A stretch of 64,000 nt of DNA from Syntrophaceae bacterium (GTDB taxonomy: Bacteria; Desulfobacterota; Syntrophia; Syntrophales; UBA2192). A model generated the notes under the pieces. The model was not told where the DNA came from, searched no databases, and saw only the letters and a program-made list of their open reading frames with translations. The stretch is taken from assembly GCA_013177795.1 (NCBI GenBank), contig JABLXY010000004.1:234001-298000 (forward strand), in the 5' to 3' direction. Every line of letters begins with the position of its first letter. Positions within the stretch are counted from its first letter, which is position 1. Shown here piece after piece: positions 50,450 through 59,695 of the stretch. A program made the translations under genes and the position numbers.

Positions 50450-51612
50450 TATTCCCTCACTCCGTAAAATTCGAAGGTTTCGTCTTTCTTCTTGCTCGCG
50501 AGATCGAACATGTTCTCGAAATCCCTGACGGCCAGGTCGCGCCCGCCGAGGCCCGCGATGACGTTCAGCACGCGGGGCTTCTTCTTTTCGCCGTACAGCA
50601 CCGACTTGACGTCCGTGGCCACGGGGCCGCCGGCGCCGCCCGTGGAGAGGGCGCGGTCCATCACGATGAGCGTCTTGCAGCCCGCAACCGCGGCCTTGAA
50701 TTCCTCGACGGGGAAGGGCCTCCAGAGCCGAAGCTTCACGAGCCCCACCTTCCGGCCCGCCTTCCGCATCTCGTCGACGGCGGCGGACGCCGTCTCGCCC
50801 ATGGAACCCATCGTCAGCATGAGGGTGTCGGCGTCCTTGGCTTTGTAGGTCTCGACAACGTTATACTTGCGGCCGAAGCGCTTGGCCCAATCGGCAAAGA
50901 CCCTCGTGACGACCTTCTTGGCCCCCCGAAGAGCCACATCCTTGGCCTTCACGGTCTCCGCGTAGGTGTCGGGCATGGCGAAGCAGCCCATGGAGATCGG
51001 GTTGTCCGGGTGCAGCTGCGCGAAGGGCTTGCGCGGCGGGAGGAACTTCGCGACCTCGGCCTGGCTGGGCAACTCGAAGGGCTCGATCATGTGGGTGAGC
51101 TGAAAGCCGTCGATGTTGACCACACAGGGCAGCATCACCTCGGGGTCCTCGGCGATCTTGAAGGACATGATCGACAGGTCGATCACCTCCTGCCCGTTCT
51201 CGGTGAACAGGCAGATCCAGCCGCTGTCGCGCTGGGGCATGATGTCCGAGTGGTCGTTCCAGATGTTGAGCGGCCCCGAGACGGCGCGGTTGGCGTTGGC
51301 CATGCAGACCGGCAGGCGCATGGCCGAGACGATGGGCAGGATCTCGTGCATGAGCATCAGCCCCTGGGAGCTCGTCGCCGTGTAGGCCCGCGCCCCTGCC
51401 GCCGAGGCGCCGGCGCAGGCGCTGATGGCGGAGTGCTCGCTCTCGACGGTGATGAACTCCGCGTCGATGCGGCCGTCGTGTACGATGTCCGCCATGTGCT
51501 CGGCGATGTGGGACTGCGGCGTGATCGGGTAGACGGCCGCCACGTCGATATTACAGAGCGCGACGGCCTCGGCCGCCGCGATGGCCACTTCCATTCCTAC
51601 GCGTTTTCCCAT
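50449..51612 (-). CDS. 2-oxoacid:ferredoxin oxidoreductase, alpha subunit
   Basis: The 387-aa product has AAVYPITPQSHIAEHMADIV, ESEHSAISACAGASAAGARA and SSQGLMLMHEILPIVSAMRLP, the alpha-subunit pattern of this family. It binds and presents the substrate and pairs with the beta subunit. Substrate (pyruvate or a branched 2-oxoacid) cannot be told from sequence alone. It is co-transcribed with the delta subunit two bases upstream. Confidence 0.93.
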   Translation of the reverse strand: MGKRVGMEVAIAAAEAVALCNIDVAAVYPITPQSHIAEHMADIVHDGRIDAEFITVESEHSAISACAGASAAGARAYTATSSQGLMLMHEILPIVSAMRLPVCMANANRAVSGPLNIWNDHSDIMPQRDSGWICLFTENGQEVIDLSIMSFKIAEDPEVMLPCVVNIDGFQLTHMIEPFELPSQAEVAKFLPPRKPFAQLHPDNPISMGCFAMPDTYAETVKAKDVALRGAKKVVTRVFADWAKRFGRKYNVVETYKAKDADTLMLTMGSMGETASAAVDEMRKAGRKVGLVKLRLWRPFPVEEFKAAVAGCKTLIVMDRALSTGGAGGPVATDVKSVLYGEKKKPRVLNVIAGLGGRDLAVRDFENMFDLASKKKDETFEFYGVRE

Positions 51613-51613
51613 C

Positions 51614-51922
51614 TCACTCCTCCTCCTCGCGCATCACGATCGCGCCGGGCCAGCACTCGTGGGCGCAGATCCCGCAGCCCTTGCAGTAGTCCAGGTTCGC
51701 CTCGTAGAAGCCGTCCTGCGTATCCTGAATGCACGCCTCGGGGCAGAAAATGTAGCAGATGCCGCACTTGATGCACTTGGCGTTGTCCCAGACCGGGCGC
51801 TGGGACTTCCAGCTGCCCGTCTTGGTGTTCGCCGCATTGCCCGCGGCGAAGACCATGCAGCCGGGGTTCACCTCATGCCACTTCTCGGGCCACGCTTTCT
51901 GCTCTGTCTTTTTCTTTGCCAT
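51614..51922 (-). CDS. 2-oxoacid:ferredoxin oxidoreductase, delta subunit (2[4Fe-4S])
   Basis: The 102-aa product has two ferredoxin motifs, CIKCGICYIFCPEAC and CKGCGICAHECWPGA. It transfers electrons from TPP-bound intermediates to ferredoxin. Length and Cys spacing match the delta subunit of the family. Confidence 0.93.
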   Translation of the reverse strand: MAKKKTEQKAWPEKWHEVNPGCMVFAAGNAANTKTGSWKSQRPVWDNAKCIKCGICYIFCPEACIQDTQDGFYEANLDYCKGCGICAHECWPGAIVMREEEE

Positions 51923-51940
51923 ATCAAAACCTCTTGTCGA

Positions 51941-52495
51941 TCAGGCGGCTTTTGCTGCTTTCATTTCATTGGAGGCCCGCTTCATGGCGGCCATGTTCTT
52001 CGCGGCCACGCGGCCGAAGCGGTGCTCGAGGGGCGATCTCATGGCGTTGAGGCCCAGAACCCCCGTGGCCTTGATGACGGCGCCGAGCATGGTCGTGTTC
52101 GCGATGGGGACGCCGAGCTCTTCCCGGGCGATGTGCGTGGCATCGACGGTAAAGAGTTTCCCTTTGTAATTCAGCTTCTTGCGAATCTCCTCGGCGGGCT
52201 TCGTGGTGTTGACGATGAGGATCCCCCCCGGCTTGAGCCCGTCGGTGACGGGGACGAGACCCACGAGGCTGGGGTCGAGGACAACGACCACGTCGGGCTG
52301 GTAGATGCCCGAACGGATCTTGATGGGCTTGTCGGATATTCGATTGAAGGCCATGACGGGCGCGCCGCGACGCTCCGGCCCGAACGCCGGGAACCCCTGG
52401 GCGTACTTTCCCGCCTCGATGGCCGCCAAAGCCAGCATCTCGACGGATGTCACGGCCCCCTGGCCGCCTCTTCCATGCCATCGGATCTCGATCAT
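51941..52495 (-). CDS. 2-oxoacid:ferredoxin oxidoreductase, gamma subunit
   Basis: The product is about 184 aa from ATG 52495 (GGGGAG upstream). IEIRWHGRGGQGAVTSVEML and AFGPERRGAPVMAFNRIS are gamma-subunit signatures. It opens the operon; a sigma-70-like promoter lies at 52576-52604. Confidence 0.93.
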   Translation of the reverse strand: MIEIRWHGRGGQGAVTSVEMLALAAIEAGKYAQGFPAFGPERRGAPVMAFNRISDKPIKIRSGIYQPDVVVVLDPSLVGLVPVTDGLKPGGILIVNTTKPAEEIRKKLNYKGKLFTVDATHIAREELGVPIANTTMLGAVIKATGVLGLNAMRSPLEHRFGRVAAKNMAAMKRASNEMKAAKAA

Positions 52496-52575
52496 CGGTG
52501 ATTCTCCCCCCAGAAGGATTTGCGAAACGAGCAAAAAGGGACTGGTGCAATCAAATATTATATTGCAGGCGATTT

Positions 52576-52604
52576 TCCATATCCGAATCGGGTTTGTCTG
52601 TCAA
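52576..52604 (-). promoter_or_regulatory. Promoter of the 2-oxoacid oxidoreductase operon
   Basis: TTGACA (52604-52599) and TATGGA (52581-52576) are 17 bases apart on the minus strand, about 80 bases before the gamma subunit start. Confidence 0.6.
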
Positions 52605-52735
52605 TATCAATTTGGGACCTTTTCATATATTTTTCGCCTGCTTCCGCTCGGTCCGCCGAGGGGAAGAGCCAATCGGGGGTGGATATAAGATCCTGTTTTG
52701 TGTTACCTTTTCCTTCCAAAAGCAGGAGGAGCCGG

Positions 52736-53497
52736 ATGAGCTTCCTCGTCGGATTGATTGCCGGGGCCTTCGGCGGCCTCGTGGGACTCGGCGGGGGGGT
52801 CGTGATGATCCCCATGATGACACGTTTCCTGGGGATTGCCCAGCCGCAGGCCCACGGGACAAGTCTTGCCGTCGTCGTATTCGCCGGGATTTCGGGCGCT
52901 TGGGCCTATGCCAGGGAGGGGACCGTCGACATCTCGGCGGCCCTGATCCTGGCTGTCACGGCCTCCCTGACGGCCCGCCTCGGCGCCGGTTACAGCTCGA
53001 GCCTTCCCGAGTGGAAGCTCAGGCGTTACTTCGGCTGCGTCCTTGTGGCTGTGGCGGCCCTTCTTCCGGTGAAACCTTTCCTGGGGGCCATGGCGGTCAT
53101 GTCCCTCACGGGAGCGGCGGCTGTTGCCGCCCTTGCGGCGACCGGCCTTGCAACCGGATTCATCGCGGGGCTGCTGGGAATCGGCGGCGGGGCTTTTCTG
53201 ATTGCGGGGATGGTGCTCTTTGTCGGGATGGGCCAGCACACTGCCCAGGGAAGCGCATTGCTGAGCATGGTTCCGGCGGCCGCCGTCGGCGCCTGGGCCC
53301 ACTGGCGCCTCGGCAACGTCGCCACCCGCATCGTTCCGGGTCTTGCCGCGGGGATCATCCTCGGGGCTTTTATGGGAGGAACGGCCGCCAATCACCTGCC
53401 GGAGCAGACCCTGAGGGTCCTCTTTTCCGTCGTGCTGGTCTGGCTGGGAGTGAACCTGATCCGAAAGAGCCGCCCGCCGTCGGCAAAGAGTCCGTAA
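52736..53497 (+). CDS. TauE/SafE family sulfite/sulfoacetate-type exporter
   Basis: The product is about 253 aa from ATG 52736 with AGGAG upstream. It is very hydrophobic with eight or so predicted membrane segments and two related halves (GAFGGLVGLGGGVVMIPMMT near the start, then GFIAGLLGIGGGAFLIAGMV), the TauE/SafE (DUF81) signature. It likely exports small anions. It is transcribed away from the oxidoreductase operon. Confidence 0.9.
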   Translation: MSFLVGLIAGAFGGLVGLGGGVVMIPMMTRFLGIAQPQAHGTSLAVVVFAGISGAWAYAREGTVDISAALILAVTASLTARLGAGYSSSLPEWKLRRYFGCVLVAVAALLPVKPFLGAMAVMSLTGAAAVAALAATGLATGFIAGLLGIGGGAFLIAGMVLFVGMGQHTAQGSALLSMVPAAAVGAWAHWRLGNVATRIVPGLAAGIILGAFMGGTAANHLPEQTLRVLFSVVLVWLGVNLIRKSRPPSAKSP

Positions 53498-53622
53498 ATG
53501 CCCTTCGCCCTCACCTTTGGAACGGGGGACAGGGGGAGCTGCATGCGGGGTTATGCAATACGAAGAGAAGAGAACCCAAACGGCCGTTGAAAGGGACCGG
53601 GTGCACAGCCCGTGCATCCCGC

Positions 53623-54222
53623 TTACATGCCGCGGCGGTGCTCCATGGCCTTCGCCAGTGTCATCTTGTCCGTGTAGCGCAGGTCGCCGCCCACAGGAAC
53701 CCCCAAGGCAATCCGCGTGACCTCGACCCCTTTCTCCTTGAGAAGCCGCATAATCAACAGGGCTGTGGACTCCCCCTGGACGCTGGGGTTGGTGGCCACG
53801 ATTACCTCGCGGATGCAGCCGCGATCGAGGCGCTCGGCCAGCTCTCTGACCCGTATCTGGTCCGGCCCGATCCCGTCGAGGGGCGCCAAGGCCCCGTGCA
53901 GGACGTGGTAGGTGCCCCGAAAGCTGCCGCTCTCCTCGATGGCGGTGAGCGAGTCGGGGTCCTCGACGACGCAGATGCGCTCCCGGTCGCGGGCCGGGTC
54001 GCTGCAGATCGCGCAGAGTTCGTCCTCGGCCAGATTAAAGCAGACCGTGCAGAGGCGGATCTTCTCCTTCACCTCAACGATGCTCCCAGCAAGCCTTCTG
54101 GCATCTTCTTCGGTGCCTCTCAGGATGAACATGGCCAGGCGCGTGGCCGTCTTCTCGCCGATGCCCGGCAGGCGGCCGAGTTCCTGGATGAGCCTCTGAA
54201 TAGGTGCTGCGTATCCCGTCAT
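53623..54222 (-). CDS. recR: Recombination protein RecR
   Basis: The 199-aa product starts [20 protein letters not shown] and contains [17 protein letters not shown], a C4 zinc motif ([20 protein letters not shown]), a Toprim motif ([18 protein letters not shown]) and a C-terminal [18 protein letters not shown]. RecR acts with RecO/RecF in gap repair. It sits in the standard ffs-dnaX-ybaB-recR cluster. Confidence 0.95.
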   Translation of the reverse strand: MTGYAAPIQRLIQELGRLPGIGEKTATRLAMFILRGTEEDARRLAGSIVEVKEKIRLCTVCFNLAEDELCAICSDPARDRERICVVEDPDSLTAIEESGSFRGTYHVLHGALAPLDGIGPDQIRVRELAERLDRGCIREVIVATNPSVQGESTALLIMRLLKEKGVEVTRIALGVPVGGDLRYTDKMTLAKAMEHRRGM

Positions 54223-54235
54223 GGCTCGCACCCTC

Positions 54236-54544
54236 TCACATCATGCCGGGCAGCTTCATCCCGCCTGTGACCTTCGCCATCTCCGCAGAGGCCATCTCCT
54301 GGGCCCTGCGGATACCCTCGTTGACGGCCGCCACGATGAGATCCTGCAGCATCTCGACGTCATCGGGGTTGACGACATCCTTCTCGATCCGGATCGACAG
54401 GAGTTCGAACTTGCCGTTGACAACGGCCGTCACCATGCCGCCACCGGCGGTCGCCTCCACGGTCTTCGAGGCGAGTTCCTCCTGGACCTTCGCCATTTTC
54501 TCCTGGAGCTTCTGGGCCTGTTTCACGAGATTCTGGAAATTCAA
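54236..54544 (-). CDS. ybaB: YbaB/EbfC nucleoid-associated protein
   Basis: The 102-aa product starts at a TTG (54544, AGGAGG eight bases upstream), [20 protein letters not shown], and has [20 protein letters not shown], the YbaB core. It binds DNA as a dimer. It lies between dnaX and recR as in most bacteria. Confidence 0.94.
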   Translation of the reverse strand: MNFQNLVKQAQKLQEKMAKVQEELASKTVEATAGGGMVTAVVNGKFELLSIRIEKDVVNPDDVEMLQDLIVAAVNEGIRRAQEMASAEMAKVTGGMKLPGMM

Positions 54545-54650
54545 GACGGCTACCTCCTCTATAAAAAATGCGCTTGGGTTCCGGGAACGGGCAACGGGGT
54601 CAAAATTGTTTCTACCTTCTCCCTGCTCCCCGGACCCTGTGCCCTGGCCC

Positions 54651-56300
54651 CTATTTTTCCTTGACGATCACTTCCTGCACCTCGGCCCCCTCGAAGACGT
54701 CCATGACCTTTTGCAGGAGCGGGTGGTTCAGGGCTTCCCGCCGGATATGGTTCGCCCGGTTGGGGTTCGGGCCGTTTGCCGCCTCCCCGGGACCGTTTTC
54801 GATGGTCTCCACGGCCAGGGTGACAGGCCGGCCGAAGAACTCCCGGGCCATGGCCTCGAGCTTTTCCCGCTGGGGCTTCTCATCGAAGAAATCCAGGAAC
54901 AGATAACCCCTGGGGAACCCGAGCCGCAGCGTCCCGTCGACGAACCCGATGAGCCGGCCCGGCTCGATCTTCGCCCAGAGAGGCTGGCTCTTCCTCTTGA
55001 CGAACTGCTTGAACTCGTCCCAGCGGTCCTCGGTGCCCTGCGCGGCCGGCTCCCTGACCACGGGTTGGTCGGATCCCGGATCGATCGCCGTCCGCTCGGG
55101 AGGCGGCGCATAGGTCTTCTCCGGGGCGGGCCTTGCGGCTGCGGGGCCCTGGCCGAGGCGCCTTTCGATCCCTTCCATGCGGGCGAGGATCTCGTCGACG
55201 GGGATCAGGGGCTCCTGCCAGGCCATCTTGACGGCCGTGAACTCCAGGACGAGACGGGGGTTGATGCTCTTGCGCATCTCCTCCTCGCCCGCCATGAGCA
55301 CATCGAGAAGGCGCTGCAGCGTCTCCCGCGAGACGGGGGCGGCCTGCCGCCGCAGCTCGGCCGCGTCGTGGTCGGAGAGATCGAGCAGGTCCCCCTCGCC
55401 TGCCGTGATCTTGACGAGCAGCAGGTTCCGGAAATGGCCCAGCATCCTCTCGTAGAAAACCTTGAGATCGGCCCCGGCGTAGAAGGCCTCGTCGATGATC
55501 TTGAGGCAAGCTGCGGCATCCCGGGCCAGGACGGCGCGGGAGAGCTCGAGGAGGTACCTGCGGTCGCCCATCCCCAAGAGGGCCTCCACGTCGGCATCGC
55601 TGATGTCGTGGCCGGCAAAGGAAACGGCCTGGTCGAGGATGCTCTGGGAATCGCGCAGGCTGCCCTCGCCGCCCTGGGCGATCCACGTGAGGGCCTGGTC
55701 GCTCACCGTGATGCCCTCCTTGTCGGCGATCCTGCGCAGGGTCGCCGTAATCTCCCTGAGGGTGATGCGCTTGAACTCGTAGCGCTGGCAGCGCGACAGG
55801 ATCGTGGCGGGGATCTTGTGGGTTTCCGTGGTGGCGAAAACGAAGATGACGTGGGGCGGCGGCTCCTCGAGGGTCTTCAGCAGCGCGTTGAAGGCCTCCT
55901 TGGTGAGCATGTGCACCTCGTCGATGATGTAGATCTTGTAGCGCGACGACGAGGGGGAGAACTTCACGTTTTCCCTGAGCTCGCGGATCTCGTCGATGCC
56001 GCGGTTGGACGCCCCGTCGATCTCGCGGACGTCCATCGAGGAGCCTTCCGTGATCTCGCGGCAGTTCGTGCAGGCATTGCAGGGCCTCTCCGTGGGCCCG
56101 TGCTCGCAGTTGAGGGCCTTGGCCAGGATGCGCGCGACCGACGTCTTGCCGACCCCCCGGGGTCCGCTGAAGAGGAAGGCGTGGGCCACGCGGCCCAGGC
56201 GGACCGCGTTGCGCAGCGTCGTGACCACGTGATCCTGCCCGACCACGTCCTCGAAGACCTGGGGTCTGAACTTTCTGGCGAGGACTAAGTATTCAACCAT
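54651..56300 (-). CDS. dnaX: DNA polymerase III gamma/tau subunit
   Basis: The 549-aa product has YLVLARKFRPQVFEDVVGQD, Walker A FSGPRGVGKTSVARI, four zinc-ligand cysteines (CEHGPTERPCNACTNC) and IYIIDEVHMLTKEAFNALLK. It loads the beta clamp. The C-terminal extension (residues about 365-549) is Pro-rich and then structured, as in long tau forms. ffs lies just upstream. Confidence 0.95.
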   Translation of the reverse strand: MVEYLVLARKFRPQVFEDVVGQDHVVTTLRNAVRLGRVAHAFLFSGPRGVGKTSVARILAKALNCEHGPTERPCNACTNCREITEGSSMDVREIDGASNRGIDEIRELRENVKFSPSSSRYKIYIIDEVHMLTKEAFNALLKTLEEPPPHVIFVFATTETHKIPATILSRCQRYEFKRITLREITATLRRIADKEGITVSDQALTWIAQGGEGSLRDSQSILDQAVSFAGHDISDADVEALLGMGDRRYLLELSRAVLARDAAACLKIIDEAFYAGADLKVFYERMLGHFRNLLLVKITAGEGDLLDLSDHDAAELRRQAAPVSRETLQRLLDVLMAGEEEMRKSINPRLVLEFTAVKMAWQEPLIPVDEILARMEGIERRLGQGPAAARPAPEKTYAPPPERTAIDPGSDQPVVREPAAQGTEDRWDEFKQFVKRKSQPLWAKIEPGRLIGFVDGTLRLGFPRGYLFLDFFDEKPQREKLEAMAREFFGRPVTLAVETIENGPGEAANGPNPNRANHIRREALNHPLLQKVMDVFEGAEVQEVIVKEK

Positions 56301-56318
56301 GGCCCGTGTGTTCTATAA

Positions 56319-56420
56319 GGATAGCCGGGCTTGCCGTAGCACACGACGGTTCTTGCTGCCGCTGCTTCCTTCCGGACCTGACGGGGTTCACAAGTCGGCG
56401 TTGCACGGGGCCCGGCTATC
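56319..56420 (-). ncRNA. ffs: 4.5S/SRP RNA, small bacterial type
   Basis: The minus strand carries the SRP core GTCAGGTCCGGAAGGAAGCA with GCAGC after it, inside a long hairpin of complementary ends (GATAGCCGGGC at one end, GCCCGGCTATC at the other). About 100 nt. It lies directly upstream of dnaX, its usual neighbour. Confidence 0.93.
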
Positions 56421-56424
56421 TTTT

Positions 56425-57654
56425 CTAGTATATCCTTTCTCTGTCCTTATGGGAAGGGGCGAGGATTCTTTCCACATCGCACCGGAGATTCGAGAGGTCG
56501 CTTTCGATGACCTCGAGGTGCTGGCGGGCAACAGCGCTCATGTCCTTGAGGCCCGAGCCCGTGAGCATGAGGACGACAGAATGCTCCTCGCCGATCTGAC
56601 CTGAAGCTCTCAGCTTTCTCGCCGCCGCAAGCGGGGCGGCCGCGGCAGGCTCGACGAAATACCCGGCCCCGGCAAGCCGCCGCTGGGCATCGAGGATCTC
56701 TTCCTCCGGCACGTCCTCGGCAAGCCAGCCGTACTGTCTTGCCTTTTGGACGATCTCATCGCCGCCCGGCGGGTCCCCCGAGGTGATGGCCTCGGCCACG
56801 GTGCGCTTCCCGGTCACGGGGACAACCCGGTCACGGCCCTCCCGGATTGCCGAAACGAGGGGATTGACGTTAGCCGCCTGGACGACGATCATCCGGGGCA
56901 GGCGGTTGATGATCCCGGCCTCCAGGAGTTCCCGGTAGCCCTTGAAGATTCCACGGATGTGCCCGCAGGCCGATGTGGGCACGGCGATGAAATCGGGTAC
57001 GCCCCCCTCGAGCTGCTCGACCATCTCGAAGGCCTCGAGCTTGTAGCCTTCCGTCCGGATCGGGCCGTTGCCCGAGACGACCCGGAGGTTGAGCCCGGGG
57101 GCCATCCCCAGGATCGTCCGCTTCATCACGGAGTAGTCGGCGCCGCTGACCCTCACGACGGAGGCCCCGTGGATCGCGATGGCCCGGATCTTTTCCGGGG
57201 GGGCGTAGCGGGGAACGAAAACGACGGCCCGGATCCCCGCGTGCGCCGCATAGGCGGCGATGGAGTTCCCCATGTTGCCCGTCGAGATCGTCGCCGTGAC
57301 GGTCTCGCCCATCAGGCGGGCCATGGCGATCGTCGTGAGCGAGCCGCGGTCCTTGAAGCTCCACGTGGGATTCACGGTTTCGTTTTTCAAGAGCAGCCGG
57401 CGGATTCCGGTGTGCCGGCAAAGGGCCTCACCGGCAGGCAGAAGCGGTGTGTTGCCTTCGCCGAGACTCAGGTCCCCGTCGATCGCGACGGGCATGAAGT
57501 CGGCGAATCGCTCCCAGAGATGCCGGCCCGGTCTCACACGGGCACCGGCCAGCCCGTCGATCGAGACTTCCAGGGACTCGCCGTTGTCGGCAAACTCCTC
57601 GATGCGCTCGAAGGGGAAGGCCTGGCCGGAGATGGTGGACAGCAGCCGTTTCAC
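56425..57654 (-). CDS. thrC: Threonine synthase-like PLP enzyme
   Basis: The product is about 409 aa from a GTG at 57654, chosen because an earlier start would run into tRNA-Ser. It has the PLP lysine in NPTWSFKDRGSLTTIAMARL, the TISTGNMGNSIAAYAAHAG phosphate-binding loop and PTSACGHIRGIFKGYRELL. Threonine synthase (thrC) is the likely call; other fold-type II lyases are possible. Length is short of some ThrC proteins but complete. Confidence 0.85.
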   Translation of the reverse strand: MKRLLSTISGQAFPFERIEEFADNGESLEVSIDGLAGARVRPGRHLWERFADFMPVAIDGDLSLGEGNTPLLPAGEALCRHTGIRRLLLKNETVNPTWSFKDRGSLTTIAMARLMGETVTATISTGNMGNSIAAYAAHAGIRAVVFVPRYAPPEKIRAIAIHGASVVRVSGADYSVMKRTILGMAPGLNLRVVSGNGPIRTEGYKLEAFEMVEQLEGGVPDFIAVPTSACGHIRGIFKGYRELLEAGIINRLPRMIVVQAANVNPLVSAIREGRDRVVPVTGKRTVAEAITSGDPPGGDEIVQKARQYGWLAEDVPEEEILDAQRRLAGAGYFVEPAAAAPLAAARKLRASGQIGEEHSVVLMLTGSGLKDMSAVARQHLEVIESDLSNLRCDVERILAPSHKDRERIY

Positions 57655-57726
57655 GTCTCGATCCGCACCACGGGGCCGGGGAAAGAAAAACGGCGGGCAA
57701 CATCCGATTGCCGCCGTCTTGCTGTC

Positions 57727-57821
57727 TGGCGGAGAGAGGGGGATTCGAACCCCCGGTGCACCTTTAAGGGGCGCACACACGATTTCCAGTCGTGCCCATT
57801 CGGCCTCTCTGGCATCTCTCC
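57727..57821 (-). tRNA. tRNA-Ser (anticodon GGA)
   Basis: On the minus strand: acceptor GGAGAGA with CUCUCUCC, anticodon loop CTGGAAA, a long variable arm, T-arm GTTCGAATC and CCA encoded. About 95 nt with CCA. Confidence 0.93.
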
Positions 57822-58019
57822 GAAAAATCCCTCATCAGCAAAGAGGGGCCCCCGCCGGGAGCCCTCCTTGCTTTGGGCGTCTCTTACCAGTTTAGCCGCT
57901 GTTTGTCCATACCCATCTTGCCGTGCAAAACACGAGGCAACCCGGTAAAAAGGAGATCCCGGACCGGGCGTCAGCGGGGAGCAGCAAAAAAAGCACTGTG
58001 CGGGGGAAGGTCAGAAAAA

Positions 58020-58114
58020 TGGCGGAGAGAGGGGGATTCGAACCCCCGTGAGAGCTGTTAGGCCCTCAAACCGATTTCGAGTCGGTCCCGTTATGACCAC
58101 TTCGGTATCTCTCC
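58020..58114 (-). tRNA. tRNA-Ser (anticodon CGA)
   Basis: The minus strand shows the same acceptor type, anticodon loop CTCGAAA, long variable arm, T-arm GTTCGAATC and CCA. It sits between tRNA-Ser(GGA) and tadA. Between the two tRNAs (57822-58019) I see no gene. Confidence 0.92.
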
Positions 58115-58124
58115 GCTTTCATTC

Positions 58125-58577
58125 TCATAATCGTTTTTCGCGGAAAAATCTACTCAAAATTTCACCGCATTCTTCCGCGAGGACCCCGCCCGTCACATCG
58201 ATCCGGTGATTGAGGCGGGCATCGTCAAGCACCCGGTAGAGGGAAACGACCGCACCGCCTTTCGGGTCCGTCGCCCCGAACACGAGCCGTGCAACGCGGG
58301 CATGGACGAGGGCCCCCGCGCACATGAGGCAGGGCTCGATCGTCACGTAGAGCGTCGTGCCCGCAAGGCGGTAATTGCCCTCCGCGGATGCGGCCATGCG
58401 AAGGGCCAGGATCTCGGCGTGGGCCGAGGGATCGCTGAGGCCCACGGGCCCGTTGTGTGCCGAGGCGATGACCCCCCCGCCCCTGACAATGACGGCGCCC
58501 ACGGGCACCTCGCCCGCGGCCATGGCCTTTTGCGCCTCGGCAAGGGCAAGCCGCATATATTGCTCATCCCGGTCCAT
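58125..58577 (-). CDS. tadA: tRNA adenosine(34) deaminase
   Basis: The product is about 150 aa from ATG 58577 (GGGAGA six bases upstream). It has the deaminase signature HAEILALRMA (H-A-E) and PCLMCAGALVHARV (P-C-xx-C), with the TadA-type FGATDPKGGAV. It makes inosine-34 in tRNA-Arg. Position next to tRNA genes is common. Confidence 0.94.
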   Translation of the reverse strand: MDRDEQYMRLALAEAQKAMAAGEVPVGAVIVRGGGVIASAHNGPVGLSDPSAHAEILALRMAASAEGNYRLAGTTLYVTIEPCLMCAGALVHARVARLVFGATDPKGGAVVSLYRVLDDARLNHRIDVTGGVLAEECGEILSRFFREKRL

Positions 58578-58670
58578 CGCCAATCTCCCTATCGGCTGCC
58601 GGTCTGGCAGCAAACTTGCTTTCTTTCAAGCCGTTGTCTATAAAAAGGGGGCTCCAAAGGGTGTGACCTC

Positions 58671-59225
58671 ATGATATCCGGGAAAGCCCTGATCCGATTC
58701 GTCCTTGCGTCCTGTGCCTTTCACGCGGCCTTCCTGACGCTGGCGGGCCTGCTGGTCTCGTCCGGCTCCCCGCTCCCCTTCGAGACCTTCACCGTGCAGA
58801 TTGCCGATGCGCCGGCAAAATACAACACCGAAGGCAGCCGAAAGGAGGAAATCAAGAGGGAGGTTTCCCTCGATAAACCCCTCAGAGAGCCGGCCGCAGG
58901 ACCCGAGGAGACCGTCGATCTCGCCAATCCCTCCGGGAAGTACCGGGCCTATCTCCGGGACCTTCGACGGAGGATCGAGACCCTGTGGGCATACCCGCCG
59001 GACGCCTATTCGCGCAACGAGACGGGGACGGCGGTGGTTCGCTTCTCCATCCAGAGCGACGGTACGCTGGCCGCCACGGGCATAGTCTCATCATCGGGGT
59101 TCGAGTCTCTTGACCGCGGGGCGCTCACAGTCGTGGAGGCCGCTGCCCCCTATGCCCCGTTCCCGGACACGTTTAACCTCTCGACGCTGCACATCGTGGC
59201 CAGGTTCGAATACGAGATCAATTGA
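58671..59225 (+). CDS. TonB family C-terminal protein
   Basis: The 184-aa product has an N-terminal membrane anchor (FVLASCAFHAAFLTLAGLLV), a short periplasmic linker and a TonB C-terminal domain (IETLWAYPPDAYSRNETGTA, then VVRFSIQSDGTL and GFESLDRGALTVVEAAAPY). It spans the periplasm to energise an outer membrane transporter or is a TonB-like partner. No ExbB/ExbD genes are seen nearby. Confidence 0.87.
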   Translation: MISGKALIRFVLASCAFHAAFLTLAGLLVSSGSPLPFETFTVQIADAPAKYNTEGSRKEEIKREVSLDKPLREPAAGPEETVDLANPSGKYRAYLRDLRRRIETLWAYPPDAYSRNETGTAVVRFSIQSDGTLAATGIVSSSGFESLDRGALTVVEAAAPYAPFPDTFNLSTLHIVARFEYEIN

Positions 59226-59236
59226 GGAGCACCCCC

Positions 59237-59641
59237 ATGGAAGACCCCGACATCACGTACGCCCGCGAGATCGTGGCCAGGGACCCCATGGCCTCCTTCC
59301 TCGGGATCCGTCTCGAGGAGGTGCGGCGGGCCTACTGCCGCCTTTCCGTCGAGATCAGGCCCGAGTACCTCAACGCCCACAGGCGGGCGCACGGGATGAT
59401 TCTGTCTTCGATGATCGACCAGGCGGCTGCAGTCGCCGCCAACTCCATGGGCGAAGACGTCCTGCTCGTGGAGCTGAAGATCAATTATCTCGCCGCTGCC
59501 GCCCCCGGGGAGACCGTGACGGCGGAGGCGAGGCCCGTGGACATCAAGAGGGCCCTCAGCCTCTGGACCGTCGACGTTCGCAACGCCTCGGGCACGCTCG
59601 TCGCAACGGGGCAGGCCCTGGGCTATCACCGCACCCGTTAA
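59237..59641 (+). CDS. Hotdog-fold (PaaI-like) thioesterase
   Basis: The product is about 134 aa from ATG 59237 (GAGGAG upstream). AYCRLSVEIRPEYLNAHRRA HGMILSSMIDQAAAVAANSM has the PaaI/hotdog pattern with the central Asp in the long helix. It hydrolyses acyl-CoA thioesters. Neighbouring enoyl-CoA hydratase and aminotransferase genes suggest a role in CoA-linked degradation. Confidence 0.85.
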   Translation: MEDPDITYAREIVARDPMASFLGIRLEEVRRAYCRLSVEIRPEYLNAHRRAHGMILSSMIDQAAAVAANSMGEDVLLVELKINYLAAAAPGETVTAEARPVDIKRALSLWTVDVRNASGTLVATGQALGYHRTR

Positions 59642-59695
59642 AGAGGAGTGTGAAGAAGAGCGGTAAGAAAAGTCCTTTCCCCTTATCCGCGCTTC

